Position numbers and translations under genes: made by a program. From Petasospora fabianii (lineage: Eukaryota > Ascomycota > Saccharomycetes > Phaffomycetales > Wickerhamomycetaceae), in the NCBI GenBank assembly GCA_022641835.1, contig CP048720.1, positions 434,001-498,000 of the forward strand: DNA of 64,000 nt, read 5' to 3'. Shown here in pieces: positions 9,296-19,099 of the stretch; positions within the stretch are counted from its first letter, which is position 1; each line of letters starts with the position of its first letter. The notes below the pieces were generated by a model that was not told the DNA's origin, searched no databases, and saw nothing but the letters and a program-made list of their open reading frames with translations.

Positions 9296-10228
9296 TTAAG
9301 CGTGCACAGCCTGCTGACCCTCCTCAGCCCACTCCTGCTCGGCATCAGCCAATTGCTGCTCCTCCAACTCCTCCTCGTCCTCGTAGTTCTCGTCAGTTCT
9401 TCTGATGGACAAGGTTGGCTTAACAACAGCCTGGTCCAAAGTCCAAGAAGCCAAAGCGTTCTCAGCGTCAATGATGATCTGCTTAGAAGCCTCGTAACCG
9501 TCGTAAGCGGCTCTAGTCTCACCTGGGGTGACTGGAGAGTCGTCGAGCAACTCAAGCAAGGCCTTACCGTAACCAGCAATAAGGGCAAGCTTCTCAGAAT
9601 GCTCTCTCAAAGAGTCAAACTGGTAGTTGAATGCAACTTTGAGCTTCTCTCTGGTGATGTTAGAGAGCTGTGCCTCGGCAACAAGAGACTCAGCCTCGGC
9701 ACGGACAAGCTCCTGCTCGAGAACGACAATCTTTGGAGACTGTGGGTCCTTGTACTTCAAGTAAGCAATCTTGTCAGTAATTCTGTCCTTACGGTCACGA
9801 GATGGCTGAACAGAGCCCTCAATGTCTCTGATGGACTTGATGGTGAGTCTGTACTGGTCGTATCTGTCGATGAACTGGTCCTCGAGCTCACCAACCTCGT
9901 AGATGAGCACACCGAGCTTGTCAGTGATATCGGAAACGTCGTCGTCGTTATCCTCACCCCAGATGGAGAGCTGCTTGGCAACCTCTCTTCTCTCGTTGGC
10001 AACAACCTCCATAGCTCTCAAGACGTTCTTCTCAATCTTAACAAGCTGGGAAAGCTTTCTAGAGAGCTCTGGGCCAAACTGACCAGCGGTGTTTCTTCTG
10101 AGGGAGGAAACAATTCCGCCTTTACCGAAGAATCTACCAGATCTTGTGGAAGATGGTGGTGGGGCTGGGGACTGCAACTGGGAGGCAGTTGGGGCTCTAG
10201 CGTTTCTAAGAGAGTATGTTCTGTGCAT
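9296..10228 (-). CDS. PIL1: Eisosome core BAR-domain protein Pil1/Lsp1
   Basis: This 310-residue protein is close to S. cerevisiae Pil1 and Lsp1 over its whole length: MHRTYSLRNARAPTASQLQ at the N-terminus, RFFGKGG, LSRKLSQLVKIEKNVLR, and DRKDRITDKIAYLKYKDPQ. It forms the half-pipe scaffold of plasma-membrane furrows (MCC/eisosomes), with an N-terminal amphipathic segment that binds PI(4,5)P2 and a banana-shaped BAR domain at roughly residues 45-255. The C-terminal 50 residues are acidic. Choosing between the Pil1 and Lsp1 names needs a phylogeny. The ATG at 10228 directly abuts a predicted 3' splice site, so the frame extension to 10327 is intronic and not coding. It converges on GCD2. Confidence 0.93.
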   Translation of the reverse strand: MHRTYSLRNARAPTASQLQSPAPPPSSTRSGRFFGKGGIVSSLRRNTAGQFGPELSRKLSQLVKIEKNVLRAMEVVANERREVAKQLSIWGEDNDDDVSDITDKLGVLIYEVGELEDQFIDRYDQYRLTIKSIRDIEGSVQPSRDRKDRITDKIAYLKYKDPQSPKIVVLEQELVRAEAESLVAEAQLSNITREKLKVAFNYQFDSLREHSEKLALIAGYGKALLELLDDSPVTPGETRAAYDGYEASKQIIIDAENALASWTLDQAVVKPTLSIRRTDENYEDEEELEEQQLADAEQEWAEEGQQAVHA

Positions 10229-10398
10229 CTGTAGTAGTGTTAGTAACAATCCTGGAGAGAAATGAGCGCCGCCCCTGACAAAAAAGGGGGGTAGGAGTTG
10301 TGAATGGGTGACCGGTATGGGGAGCAATTGAGGAGCTCTCCATCCAGCCAGGGCCCCTTAGGCTCGGCCATTGACCACAGCGACGGACTTGGACTTAC
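10229..10398 (-). other. Predicted 5'UTR intron of PIL1/LSP1
   Basis: Read on the minus strand, the base before the PIL1 ATG ends a CAG acceptor. A perfect TACTAAC (10239-10245) lies 11 bases upstream of the splice, and a GTAAGT donor lies at 10393-10398, giving a 170-base intron. The proposed upstream exon (above 10398) contains no ATG near the donor, so it would be untranslated. Branch-to-acceptor spacing matches the RPL11 and RTS1 introns in this window. Confidence 0.7.
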
Positions 10399-11889
10399 TT
10401 TTGATGCTTTTGTTGTTGTTTTGATGACAATTCTGTTGAAGGAAGTGGGTGGAGAAGGTGGGAAAAGTAGCAATTGCTATCTTTTTCAACGTGGAGTAAG
10501 GCGAGCGACGAGGCGCTGCTCCACGCGTGTTGCCTGAAACGATTAGGGCGTGCGCAAACCAGCTCCCGAGAGTGACAGTCCTCGAACGTAAAATGGGTCT
10601 ATAATGACTAAAATTAGCTCTATTGTAAAATTCAAAACAAGGAGGATAATACTTTCGTAGTGGAAGTGTCGACCTGTCGAGTACGAATGTCCTGATCCAA
10701 GCGCAGGGGCTTCTATGAGCCTGAAACTCCCCCGAGACTAGCCACCGTTCCGGGTTCCTCCGTCCGAGGCTGCTGATAGGGTGCGCCCACAAAGGCAGGC
10801 AGGATTACGTAACAGATACCCGATTAGGAAATTTCTAAAAAATCACAAAGTACACAGATTATGTAATCAGATCACGTGTCGAGCCTTTGGTCGGCGACTA
10901 CGGCTACTCGTACCGCTTTAGGTTTGATTCGATCGAAGGTCTTGTCTACGAGTTTTGAGAAATGAGAGCGATAGGTTATTTAATGACAAGTAGAGATCAA
11001 ACTGAAAATGATATGTTAGTATGAGTTGCATATTTGGGGCAATTAGTTGGGCGTAAACTTGAATCCCATTGCATCTTCATCAGAGTAGCGGTTCGTAATG
11101 TCTCCACATGTTTGTTCGGAGCGCTTCGAAGAAGCAAAGACGAGATCATCCTAAAGTGCTGTGTGTGGAAAAAGTTGATGCGTTACACTAGTCAATTCAC
11201 GTACCTTCTTGGCCATAGTCTTATTCTAGGTTAGTGTAGAAGTGACGGAAGTTGGAATCAGCGACGAATTTTTCAGTCGCGCCGACTAGCGAGGTCGGGG
11301 GCAGGCAGGATTGATAGCTAGAAATGTTAGGGCGTTCAAGTATGTCTTTGGTGACAGCGCCACGAGTTCGGCGTAGATAGGTCTCACAGAGGGAATTTCC
11401 GTGTATTCCTTTGTTGGTGATTATGTGATCTCCTTCGAACTTAATAACTGCGAAAGGCATAATGATGTTTATTATACAAAGGATAAGCGCTCCAGAGTAG
11501 ACAGGCGGGTCGTGGCCGCTACCGGTAATCGCGAACTGCCTGCCTCCGGTTTGAATTTGGCGGGAAATCAACAACACCTGAGCCTCAACGTGAGCAATAG
11601 AGACAACATTTCATCCCAGACCAGTGCTGATTCTCCTTTCTCGAGCTGTCAATCATACTGCAGACACACCAGTCCCACTTTGGTTTCGAATTTGCGCACT
11701 CACATCTGATACACCGCTCGAGCCGCCCTGATCAACAGCCCGCCAGTTCCAGCACAGGTCACGGACAAGCACGTCGTAACCACTAACTACACACCACACA
11801 CATCAGAGCTCTAATCCAACCCTTGTGACTTGGCCCTCTAGCGCGGTCTGACCAATTGCAGAGACACCTACAGCCAAGCCCTGCCCAAG
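10399..11889. promoter_or_regulatory. Long intergenic region between PIL1 and RTS1
   Basis: This is a 1.5-kb stretch with no convincing protein-coding gene. It holds TTACGTAA (10805-10812, a Yap/ATF-type palindrome), CACGTG (10873-10878, Cbf1/Pho4 core) and a possible minus-strand spliced transcript at about 11001-11216 listed separately. The rest serves the divergent PIL1 and RTS1 promoters, and I see nothing else in it. Confidence 0.4.
11001..11216 (-). other. Possible spliced minigene or non-coding host transcript
   Basis: On the minus strand ATG GCC AAG AAG (11216-11205) is followed directly by a GTACGT donor at 11204. A perfect TACTAAC lies at 11015-11021 and a CAG acceptor ends at 11002, which would remove a 202-base intron. 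Joining the exons gives a frame of only about 31 residues, starting MAKKFDLYLS, that matches nothing I know. It could be a degraded ribosomal-protein-type gene, a snoRNA host transcript, or chance. No snoRNA boxes are obvious in the intron. Confidence 0.3.
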
Positions 11890-13907
11890 ATGATGAAGGG
11901 ATTTAAGCAGAGGGTATGTTCCCATTCCCCTATCTTCTAGTGTCGACGAACGCACCTCTCCACGCGGACGTGCATACCTTCAACAACAATACTAACGCAC
12001 ATATACAGCTTTCCAGAAAAGGTTCTTTGAGCTCTAAGAAGAAGGAAGGTGAAAGTGGTGACGATAAGAAGAAAGATAAAAAGAACAACCTTCTCAAGGC
12101 TTCACCTTCAAACTCGCAGAGCAACTCGGCAAGCTCGTCTCCCAGAAGCAGCTTATCCACATCATCACCAACGAAAAGCAAGGGCTCATCCAACACCACG
12201 CCATCCACAAATAACCCACAATCCTCGAAGAAGGACCCTGGTAACTCGAATCTACAAAATGAGCGTTCCACGGGTAACACCGCTGGCTCTTCAGTAACAT
12301 CCACGCCAAAGCAACAGGTCAACACACAACAAGCAGCAGGTTCTGTTCAGTTCGCCAACGGTGTTCCAGATATCAATGTAACGCCTCCACAACACAGTGC
12401 TCAGTACCAACATGATGTTCAAATGACTAATGGTGAGGTTGACGTCGTCATCCCACGCTCATCCCACTCGTTCGAGCGTCTTCCAACCACTCCAAGAATT
12501 GAAGACATCGATCTTATAAAATCACCACAGAGACACTCTTCTTCCAGATTTGAGCCCTCTTCATATAGTCAAATTACAAAGCTCCCATCTTTCGAGGAAG
12601 TTCCGCCCGAAAAGAGACTTGAATTGTTCTTGATGAAGGTTGACCAGTGTAATGTCATGTTCGACTTCAATGACCCATCATTTGACATCCAGGGAAAGGA
12701 AGTCAAGAGGGTCACTTTGCAAGAGCTTATTGAGTTCATTTCCAGTAACCGCTTCTCCTACACCGATGAGATGTACAAACACGTTGTCGATATGTTCAAG
12801 AAGAACTTGTTTAGACCTATTCCGCCACCGGTGAATCCAGTAGGTGAAATTTACGACCCAGATGAAGATGAACCGATCAATGAGGTTGCTTGGCCACATA
12901 TGCAAGTGGTTTATGAGTTCTTCTTGCGTTTCTTGGAAAGCCCAGATTTCAATCACACAATTGCCAAGCAGTATATTGATCACGACTTCATTCTAAGGCT
13001 CTTAGCATTGTTCGATTCTGAAGATCCAAGAGAAAGAGACTGCTTGAAGACAACACTCCATAGAATCTACGGCAAATTCTTGAGTTTGAGAAGTTTCATC
13101 AGAAGGTCATTCAGCAACATCTTCCTTCAGTTCGTGTATGAGACTGAAAGATTTAACGGTATTGCTGAGCTCTTAGAGATTTTGGGTTCCATCATTAACG
13201 GTTTTGCATTACCTTTGAAAGAAGAACATAAGGTGTTCCTTATCAGAGTAATGCTTCCATTGCACAAAGTGAGATCTATCTCGTTGTACCACCCACAACT
13301 AGCATACTGTGTTGTTCAGTTTCTCGAAAAAGATCCACTGTTGACTGAGGAGGTGATTATGGGATTGCTGAGATTCTGGCCGAAGACAAACTCTACCAAG
13401 GAGCTCATGTTCCTCAATGAAATTGAAGACATCTGTGAAGTTATTGAGCCCTTGGAATTTATCAAGATCGAAGTACCACTCTTTGTCCAATTGGCAAAGT
13501 GCATCTCATCTCCACACTTCCAAGTTTCAGAAAAGGTACTTGGATACTGGAACAACGAGTACTTCCTCAACTTGGTTACAGAAAACGCTGACACTATTCT
13601 TCCAATAATATTCTCCTCCCTCTATGAGATCTCCTCGGGGGAGCAATCTGGTATGAAAAATTCATATGAGGATGACGATGTGCAGAGCATCTCCTCCTCC
13701 ACAATGAACTGGAACCGTACTATTCATTCCTTGGCCTATAGCGCCCTCAAGATTTTCATGGACTCAAATCCAATCCTTTACGACCACTGTGTCCTGCTAT
13801 ACCACCAGTCAATTGAGGAGAACAAAAAGAGAGAAGAAGAGAAGAAACAGAGATGGGCTCTCTTGGAACAACGCGTGAAGACGATGAAGGAAACGACTGC
13901 ACCTTGA
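11890..13907 (+). CDS. RTS1: PP2A B56 (B') regulatory subunit Rts1, two exons
   Basis: Exon 1 (11890-11913) encodes MMKGFKQR. A 95-base intron (11914-12008; GTATGT, TACTAAC at 11990-11996, CAG) separates it from exon 2 (12009-13907), which begins LSRKGSLSS. The product is 640 residues and recreates the MMRGFKQR start of S. cerevisiae Rts1. A Ser/Pro-rich tail of about 170 residues precedes [10 protein letters not shown] and the B56 HEAT-repeat domain (about 190-600), with landmarks [36 protein letters not shown] and [13 protein letters not shown]. It targets PP2A to centromeres, septin ring and kinetochore-associated substrates. The unspliced open frame starting at 11916 encodes a false N-terminus. 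Confidence 0.96.
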
Positions 13908-14064
13908 TACCCTGTCATGTCTCCTTTTGTATCTATCATGTTCTTCATGCTGGACGTTACCTGTTGCTTGGAGGTGTGTTTTTTTACGATTGGTAATACT
14001 ACAGATTGTTGCCCTTTACCAACTTATATGTCATGTCTTTCTTGGAGGTTTAATGTAGACAAAC

Positions 14065-14799
14065 CTAGATCTTTGGAACCTTTAGAACCTCAATACGCAC
14101 ATCCTTACCCATAACCCTCATGGATTTATAGCTGTACTTCAGAATCTTCTTCTGGTCAGTTTGGATCGGTACCTTTTCACCCTCGTCCGGGATTCGTATC
14201 ATATCATCTTCATCCTCCTCTTGAAGAATCTTTGGCTCCGATGCGACCTCCTCATTCACCATCTCCTTTGGTCTTCTGATCAGCACTTTTGGGCCTTCCT
14301 CCACACTTCCGAATCTCAGTCCCATGACAAAGTCCATCTTCATTTCCAACCTCACTTTCCATCCACCGCAATCGATAACCATCCGCAATGTATCCTTTTC
14401 CTTTGCTGTGGATGACAGTCTTAAACTCTCGGGTGTGGCCACCAGAAGGAGGTGTACGAGCTGTTCCTTAAGGGCATTGCAGAGTGAGGAAACTTGTGCG
14501 TTGGAGAGGTATATTGGGGCCGTTGATCTGAGTCGTACAAGGGCCCTGTGGCTTCGCGTCTCAGCAGATGACACAGCAGCTTCGAACAATATGTCTTTAT
14601 TGAGTTAGTATGTGTGACAATGAGGGAGTTATAGCGATATATCTTACTCTGTTTGAGGTTCCGTGTTACCTCCTTGCGGTTAATGAAAATCCTCACGGGG
14701 ATGACCACGTTCTTGGTGATTCTGATGTATGATAGTCTGCTCTGGTAAGTATGTGCTGCATGATGTATCTGGAACCTATGAGACTTACATTGGAGCCAT
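14065..14799 (-). CDS. Unrecognised three-exon gene
   Basis: The minus strand shows ATG GCT CCA AT (14799-14789), a GTAAGT donor (14788), an acceptor at either 14722 (CAG, exon from 14721) or 14737 (CAG, exon from 14736), a middle exon ending at 14648 before GTAAGA, a TACTAAC at 14604-14610, an AAG acceptor at 14595, and a last exon 14594-14065. Either first acceptor keeps the frame, giving 204 or 209 residues. The protein reads ITKNVVIPVRIFINRKEVTR, then a helical part, and ends with an acidic stretch (EEDEDDMIRIPDEGE) and a basic tail. I see no known domain. The phase consistency at both junctions supports the model; the AAG acceptor is unusual. It is divergent from the gene at 14970 across 170 bases. 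Confidence 0.65.
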
Positions 14800-14969
14800 T
14801 GTCCGTGAATAAAACTGAAATGGAGAATGGCTAGTGATTGGTAATGGTTGTTGACACATACAGCTTGAAGGCAAACGATCGCGAAGGATCAGGCCCCAGA
14901 AATTCACAGGTCCGATACAACCATCTACTCGATCGACTACGCTTACAAGGCTAAGTTCTTGGTTCTACA

Positions 14970-15836
14970 ATGCCTACAAGCCCTACCTCTCATCCAATGG
15001 CTCGGGAACACAACCTCCAGCAGCCGAAGTCTTCGCCGGTGCAGTCTCCATTAACACAATCCACGAAGAAGCTGCGAATCCCACAGACACTTACCTCCTC
15101 GCAGAAACGGTTTTGCCATCTCCCTGTAATAGAGACTGAATCGAGCTTACGAAAAAAGTCAACATCACCAGACGAAAGTCCATTCAATGATAAGAAACGA
15201 CTCGTCGACCAGTTCTATGAGCTTCCGTCCGGTACGGCTACCCCCAATGCGATTACGCCTGGGACTCCATTCATCTCTCGTTCCAATACCATGGACGACT
15301 TGAAGGATGCAAAAGGCTCATTTGGATTCCTCAAGCATGCGTATGGAGACGATTCAATGATTGGTGACGAAGAGCACAAGTCACATATGAGGAAATCTGT
15401 GCTCGAGCTGGAGAGTGAAGTCACGAAACGAGTAAGGCATCGTGTTGAAGAGAGTGGACTCGAGATGCATAAGACAACCACGCAGTTTGACGGGATGCAG
15501 GCTGAAATAAGGCAGATAAAGGATAAAGTTAACGTTTATGTGTCTCTACTCAAGAGCAAGTCGGCCACCCTTGATAATGACTATGGGCAGCTGGAAGCTG
15601 AACTTGCAAAACTCTACAGTACGCTCTCCGTGCTGGATCAGTACGAATTGGCCGTTGAGACATCGAGACAGAAGATGCTGACGAGTAAGAAGAAACTTCA
15701 GCAGTTGACACAAATTGTTGAAATCACCGAGAAACAGAACACTAAGGAGAGAGAGAATGTGAAGGTAAGAAGGAAATGGATTCTTCTCGTAACTGCTCTT
15801 TTGCTAGTTGTATTCCTCTTGAGCTACTTGTTCTAA
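14970..15836 (+). CDS. Tail-anchored coiled-coil protein of unknown function
   Basis: This 288-residue protein has a Pro/Ser-rich disordered N-terminal 100 residues (including TPNAITPGTPF, possible phosphosites), a long helical coiled coil at about 130-265, and a single C-terminal hydrophobic segment (about 270-288, WILLVTALLLVVFLLSYLF) preceded by KVRRK. That layout is a classic tail anchor: the bulk faces the cytosol and the membrane is ER, nuclear envelope or mitochondrial outer membrane. The flanking positive charge favours ER over a peroxisomal target only weakly. I see no SNARE heptad zero-layer residue with certainty, so I do not call it a SNARE. The start is the only well-placed ATG. 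Confidence 0.7.
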   Translation: MPTSPTSHPMAREHNLQQPKSSPVQSPLTQSTKKLRIPQTLTSSQKRFCHLPVIETESSLRKKSTSPDESPFNDKKRLVDQFYELPSGTATPNAITPGTPFISRSNTMDDLKDAKGSFGFLKHAYGDDSMIGDEEHKSHMRKSVLELESEVTKRVRHRVEESGLEMHKTTTQFDGMQAEIRQIKDKVNVYVSLLKSKSATLDNDYGQLEAELAKLYSTLSVLDQYELAVETSRQKMLTSKKKLQQLTQIVEITEKQNTKERENVKVRRKWILLVTALLLVVFLLSYLF

Positions 15837-15913
15837 ATTCCTCGAAGAAATGTATAGAATATGATAAGACCTAACGAACTAATGAATGAATGAACGAAAC
15901 ACAACGTTACTAA

Positions 15914-16546
15914 TCACAACAATGCCTGTAACTTGCTCTCGACTTTATCCAGCGGAGTGGATGATTCGAAAGAACCATCAGTATAGCCATTCACCACAAT
16001 TGTAGGTGTAGCATGAATGCTATTTTGTCTTCCAATCTTAGTGAATGCTTTCAAGTCGTTACTGACTGTGTTGCCACTGTTTTTTGGATCCTCAGACTTC
16101 TTGATGACAAGCTTGTCCAAGAAGACATCTTTCTTGACACCTTCGATATAAGGACCGATACAAGAATCATATAACTTCTCGTAAATCTCATTTCTGGAGA
16201 GATCTGCAGTAGCCTCATCATAGAACTGCTTGTTGTTTTTCATAAAACGGTAGGACACCTCAAGGAATGCCTCTGGTTTGATCTGGGCAACTGCGAGTGA
16301 AGCCTCGTGCATCATTGTCGAAGTCGGATGCCAGACTTGCACTTGGTGGCGGAATATGAATTGAATCTTGTTACCGTAGGCCTCGGAAAGCTTTGGATAG
16401 ATGTTTTCATACCAATTGGTGAAAAGGATACATGAAAAACGGCAAGCATAGTCGACGTAAATGTCAACAGTGTTCACCGCTGGTGTGGAGATTTTGTCTG
16501 GTGGTGGATAAGCGTGTGACTGGTAGAACTTTGGAGGAAGTGACAT
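15914..16546 (-). CDS. DsbA-like thioredoxin-fold protein, paralogue 1 (CxxxC)
   Basis: This 210-residue protein has the DsbA/FrnE-type thioredoxin layout: a first beta strand NTVDIYVDYACRFSC (about 24-38), a long helical insertion, and the cis-proline loop HATPTIVVNG near residue 180. The usual DsbA CxxC site is here C-R-F-S-C, two cysteines separated by three residues. The paralogue at 17883-18512 has CPFSA instead. No signal peptide or membrane segment is evident, so it is probably cytosolic. Proteins of this kind occur in fungi with little characterisation. It converges on the tail-anchored gene (77 bases apart). Confidence 0.75.
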   Translation of the reverse strand: MSLPPKFYQSHAYPPPDKISTPAVNTVDIYVDYACRFSCILFTNWYENIYPKLSEAYGNKIQFIFRHQVQVWHPTSTMMHEASLAVAQIKPEAFLEVSYRFMKNNKQFYDEATADLSRNEIYEKLYDSCIGPYIEGVKKDVFLDKLVIKKSEDPKNSGNTVSNDLKAFTKIGRQNSIHATPTIVVNGYTDGSFESSTPLDKVESKLQALL

Positions 16547-17882
16547 AACGGTTTGACTTGTTTGTTTCTATGCTGCATATAATGACTATCAATGAATTCG
16601 TGTGTAGAATGGTGATTTGGGGCCCTTTATATCCCTCAAATGATATTCAGCAATTGGGTTCGTATGAAGTTGACAGCTGGTCGCCTTGCGCGGTGATAAC
16701 ACCCATATTGAGCGCTGCCCCCGCTTCATGTCAGGAGTCAAGTCACCAGCACCACCAGTGGGATGCACCACACCACCCCTCATGCTACTCATTACTCGGA
16801 AATAGCGGCCAAATCCGCGCGAGCTCAGTGTTGAAGTGACTCATGCTGCCCTTGCTGTTCGTGTCGCGCGTGATCATCTTCCTCAGGTGGTGCGGGGCGT
16901 AATGCTGATAACTCAATGGTTCATAATGGCACTTAAGTACAAGTTAGTAATGATATACTATGAGAATACCGCTTGGGCTGAGAAATGTCCGTGTAGCTCT
17001 GGCGGAAGGACTAATAGCGATAGACAGCCATTGAAAAGGACGCACACTAAACTAGAGCTGACATTTGCTGACAACTTAACATGATCTTGTCTAGCTTGAG
17101 TGCCCATTGCTTATGAATATAAGACATTGGACACAATTCATCGAAGGATCAATAGCTAAAGCTTTGAACGGTATTGATGCTAAGGCCCATAACCCAGCAC
17201 CGCTGCTATTAGCTAGCACTTGGGCTGTTTGGTTGATAACTATATATATATCCGATGAAATTATCAGAGTTGAATTTGAGTGTAAAGACTAAGTTTTCTC
17301 ATGCTTATCACGACTGTAATAATGTGTAAGTTTTAGTGAATTGTCTGTCAACAGTCAAGTTACTCTTTATGATTCGAGACATTTCATTCTTAGTTTCCGA
17401 AAGTATCAGAAAACATAATCCCTCAACTGAGCAAACTGGACTCCAAGAAAAAGGATAAAATACACAATTTCCCTTGAGCTACTTTTTTGAAATGATATAG
17501 CTTGAAAACACTTTTTGAAGTATTTAATAATTAATGATTCGAGTGATAATGATTCCAAAAGTGGTGTCCAGGTTTGGCAAGAGTTGGTGTCCGGATGTGC
17601 ACATAGGCGATCTATTCGCCAACCGACTTTTCACTTTTCATCTACTCCGTAGCATTGGCCATGATAGTTTTGTGGATATCGTTTATTTGTTTCAAATATC
17701 TAGATCACTAAGGTAGTTCAACTTCCTCGCTGGGACATTAGTAATGATGCCTCAGGCTATCAGACACAAAAGGCAAAAGCTAAAATTCTGGCCGCAATTT
17801 GACATTACAATTGATACAACTCAAACCCCTTTTGATGAGTTTAGCTTATGAAAGGGGTGGCAGCTAACAGGTAGAGTTTCAT
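16547..17882. other. Intergenic region between the DsbA-like paralogues
   Basis: These 1.3 kb are AT-rich in the half near 17 kb and show no gene I can support. Short open frames present (for example 16558-16839, 17107-17292) have no recognisable protein features. The region supplies the promoter of paralogue 1 and the terminator of paralogue 2. A minus-strand TACTAAC at 16943-16949 has no convincing donor. Confidence 0.4.
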
Positions 17883-18512
17883 CTAAAATAGAGCTCTCAA
17901 TTTGACGTCAATGTCAGCGATTGGAGTAGAGGACTCAATGCTGCCGTCCTTGTAACCATTGATGAGAATGGTTGGAGTAACATGGACACCGTTCTGTCTT
18001 CCAATTCTAGTGAAGACTTTGACATCGTTTGTAACAGCATTACCGGAGTTACTCGGCTTATCAGTCTTCTTGATGTACAACTTCTCGATGAAGTCCCCCT
18101 TTGTGATCTGTGAGTTGTTTGGACCAATACAGACATCGTAGATCTTGTCGTAGATCTGGTGTCTGGTGAGACCAAATGTCTCAGAGTCGTAGAATTGAGT
18201 GATGTTCTTCATGAGCTGGTAGGAAGCTTCAAGGAACCAATCTGGCTGCAATTGGGCAACGGCGAGGGCCGCCTCGTGCAACAGGTTGGAAGTTGGGTGC
18301 CATGGCTGAATGTAGTTACGGAAAACAAACTGGACCTGGTTCTCATATTCTGTAGTGAGCTTTGGGTACAAATTCTCGTACCAATTGATGAAGAGCTTAG
18401 CTGAGAACGGACAAGCATAGTCGAGGTAGATGTCAACGATGTTGACTGGGCCAGTCACCTTCTCTGGAGGAGGGTAGGCGTGAGACTTGTAGAACGTTGG
18501 TGGGAGTGTCAT
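17883..18512 (-). CDS. DsbA-like thioredoxin-fold protein, paralogue 2 (CPFSA)
   Basis: This 209-residue paralogue of the gene at 15914-16546 is similar throughout, sharing the start LPPxFYxSHAYPPP, WHPTS, EAALAVAQ-type and IYDKIYD segments. The active-site strand reads NIVDIYLDYACPFSA, so only the first cysteine of a DsbA CxxC pair remains, followed by Pro as in monothiol members. The cis-Pro loop HVTPTILING is kept. A frame extension to 18578 adds 22 residues absent from the paralogue, so the ATG at 18512 is chosen. Codon use is C-richer than paralogue 1, hinting at higher expression. The promoter is shared head-to-head with HAP2 (about 590 bases). Confidence 0.78.
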   Translation of the reverse strand: MTLPPTFYKSHAYPPPEKVTGPVNIVDIYLDYACPFSAKLFINWYENLYPKLTTEYENQVQFVFRNYIQPWHPTSNLLHEAALAVAQLQPDWFLEASYQLMKNITQFYDSETFGLTRHQIYDKIYDVCIGPNNSQITKGDFIEKLYIKKTDKPSNSGNAVTNDVKVFTRIGRQNGVHVTPTILINGYKDGSIESSTPIADIDVKLRALF

Positions 18513-18897
18513 TGTGTGTGTGGGTGTGAGCCAAGTCGAAAGAATTGTTTGAGAGAAAGTTTTCAAACTAAAAGGCACGTTGCCACCATCGAGAGTATAG
18601 GAGAGAAAAGCGCGCCTATGGACCCCAGATGGGGTTTGATCATTCGCGGGGTCGTTCGCTTGGTTGGCCGCTCAGGGGCGCGGAGATAGGGGGGTGTTCT
18701 AATTGCAGTTAATCTGGTAATTCATGACGATAGTCTCAGTTGACATAAAGTAAGTGTCGACAGATCCGCTGCATGGATTTTTTTGCGTGCTTCTTTGACG
18801 GACAACGTGCTGGTTATATAAGAGAAAAGCTTTGGGATTATCGCGGGCTTTGCTTATCTCCTCATGAGTCCCCACTTGGTACAGCAGCAGTCAATAA

Positions 18898-18899
<2 letters not shown>

Positions 18900-18938
<39 letters not shown>

Positions 18939-18949
18939 AAAAAAAAAAA
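18900..18949. repeat. Poly(dA) tract upstream of HAP2
   Basis: Thirty-seven consecutive A (18900-18936), one T, then twelve A (18938-18949). It ends 150 bases before the HAP2 ATG. Poly(dA:dT) tracts exclude nucleosomes in yeast promoters, and this one is exceptionally long. Its exact length is prone to sequencing error. Confidence 0.95.
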
Positions 18950-18995
18950 TTAAATGAGTGACACACCCCGACACCCGATTCCGGTTATTTTGGCC

Positions 18996-19005
18996 ATATT
19001 GGCCA
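18996..19005. promoter_or_regulatory. Palindromic double CCAAT box upstream of HAP2
   Basis: ATTGGCCAAT places one CCAAT on each strand, back to back, about 95-104 bases before the HAP2 ATG and 47 bases downstream of the poly(dA) tract. CCAAT is the binding site of the Hap2/3/5 complex itself, so autoregulation is suggested. The pentamers are seen; binding is inferred. Confidence 0.6.
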
Positions 19006-19099
19006 ATTTTGGCACTTTTTTTGAAACTTCCTCTAAGCAGCACATTTGTTTTGATCAACGATAAAACAAGATTTAATTGACACAAATTGAAAGGAAAAG

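Noticed and set aside
9281-10234. 317-codon plus-strand open frame
   Set aside because: It is the complement of PIL1/LSP1, which is highly conserved on the other strand.
11221-11577. 118-codon minus-strand frame in the PIL1-RTS1 gap
   Set aside because: The composition is not protein-like and there is no known motif.
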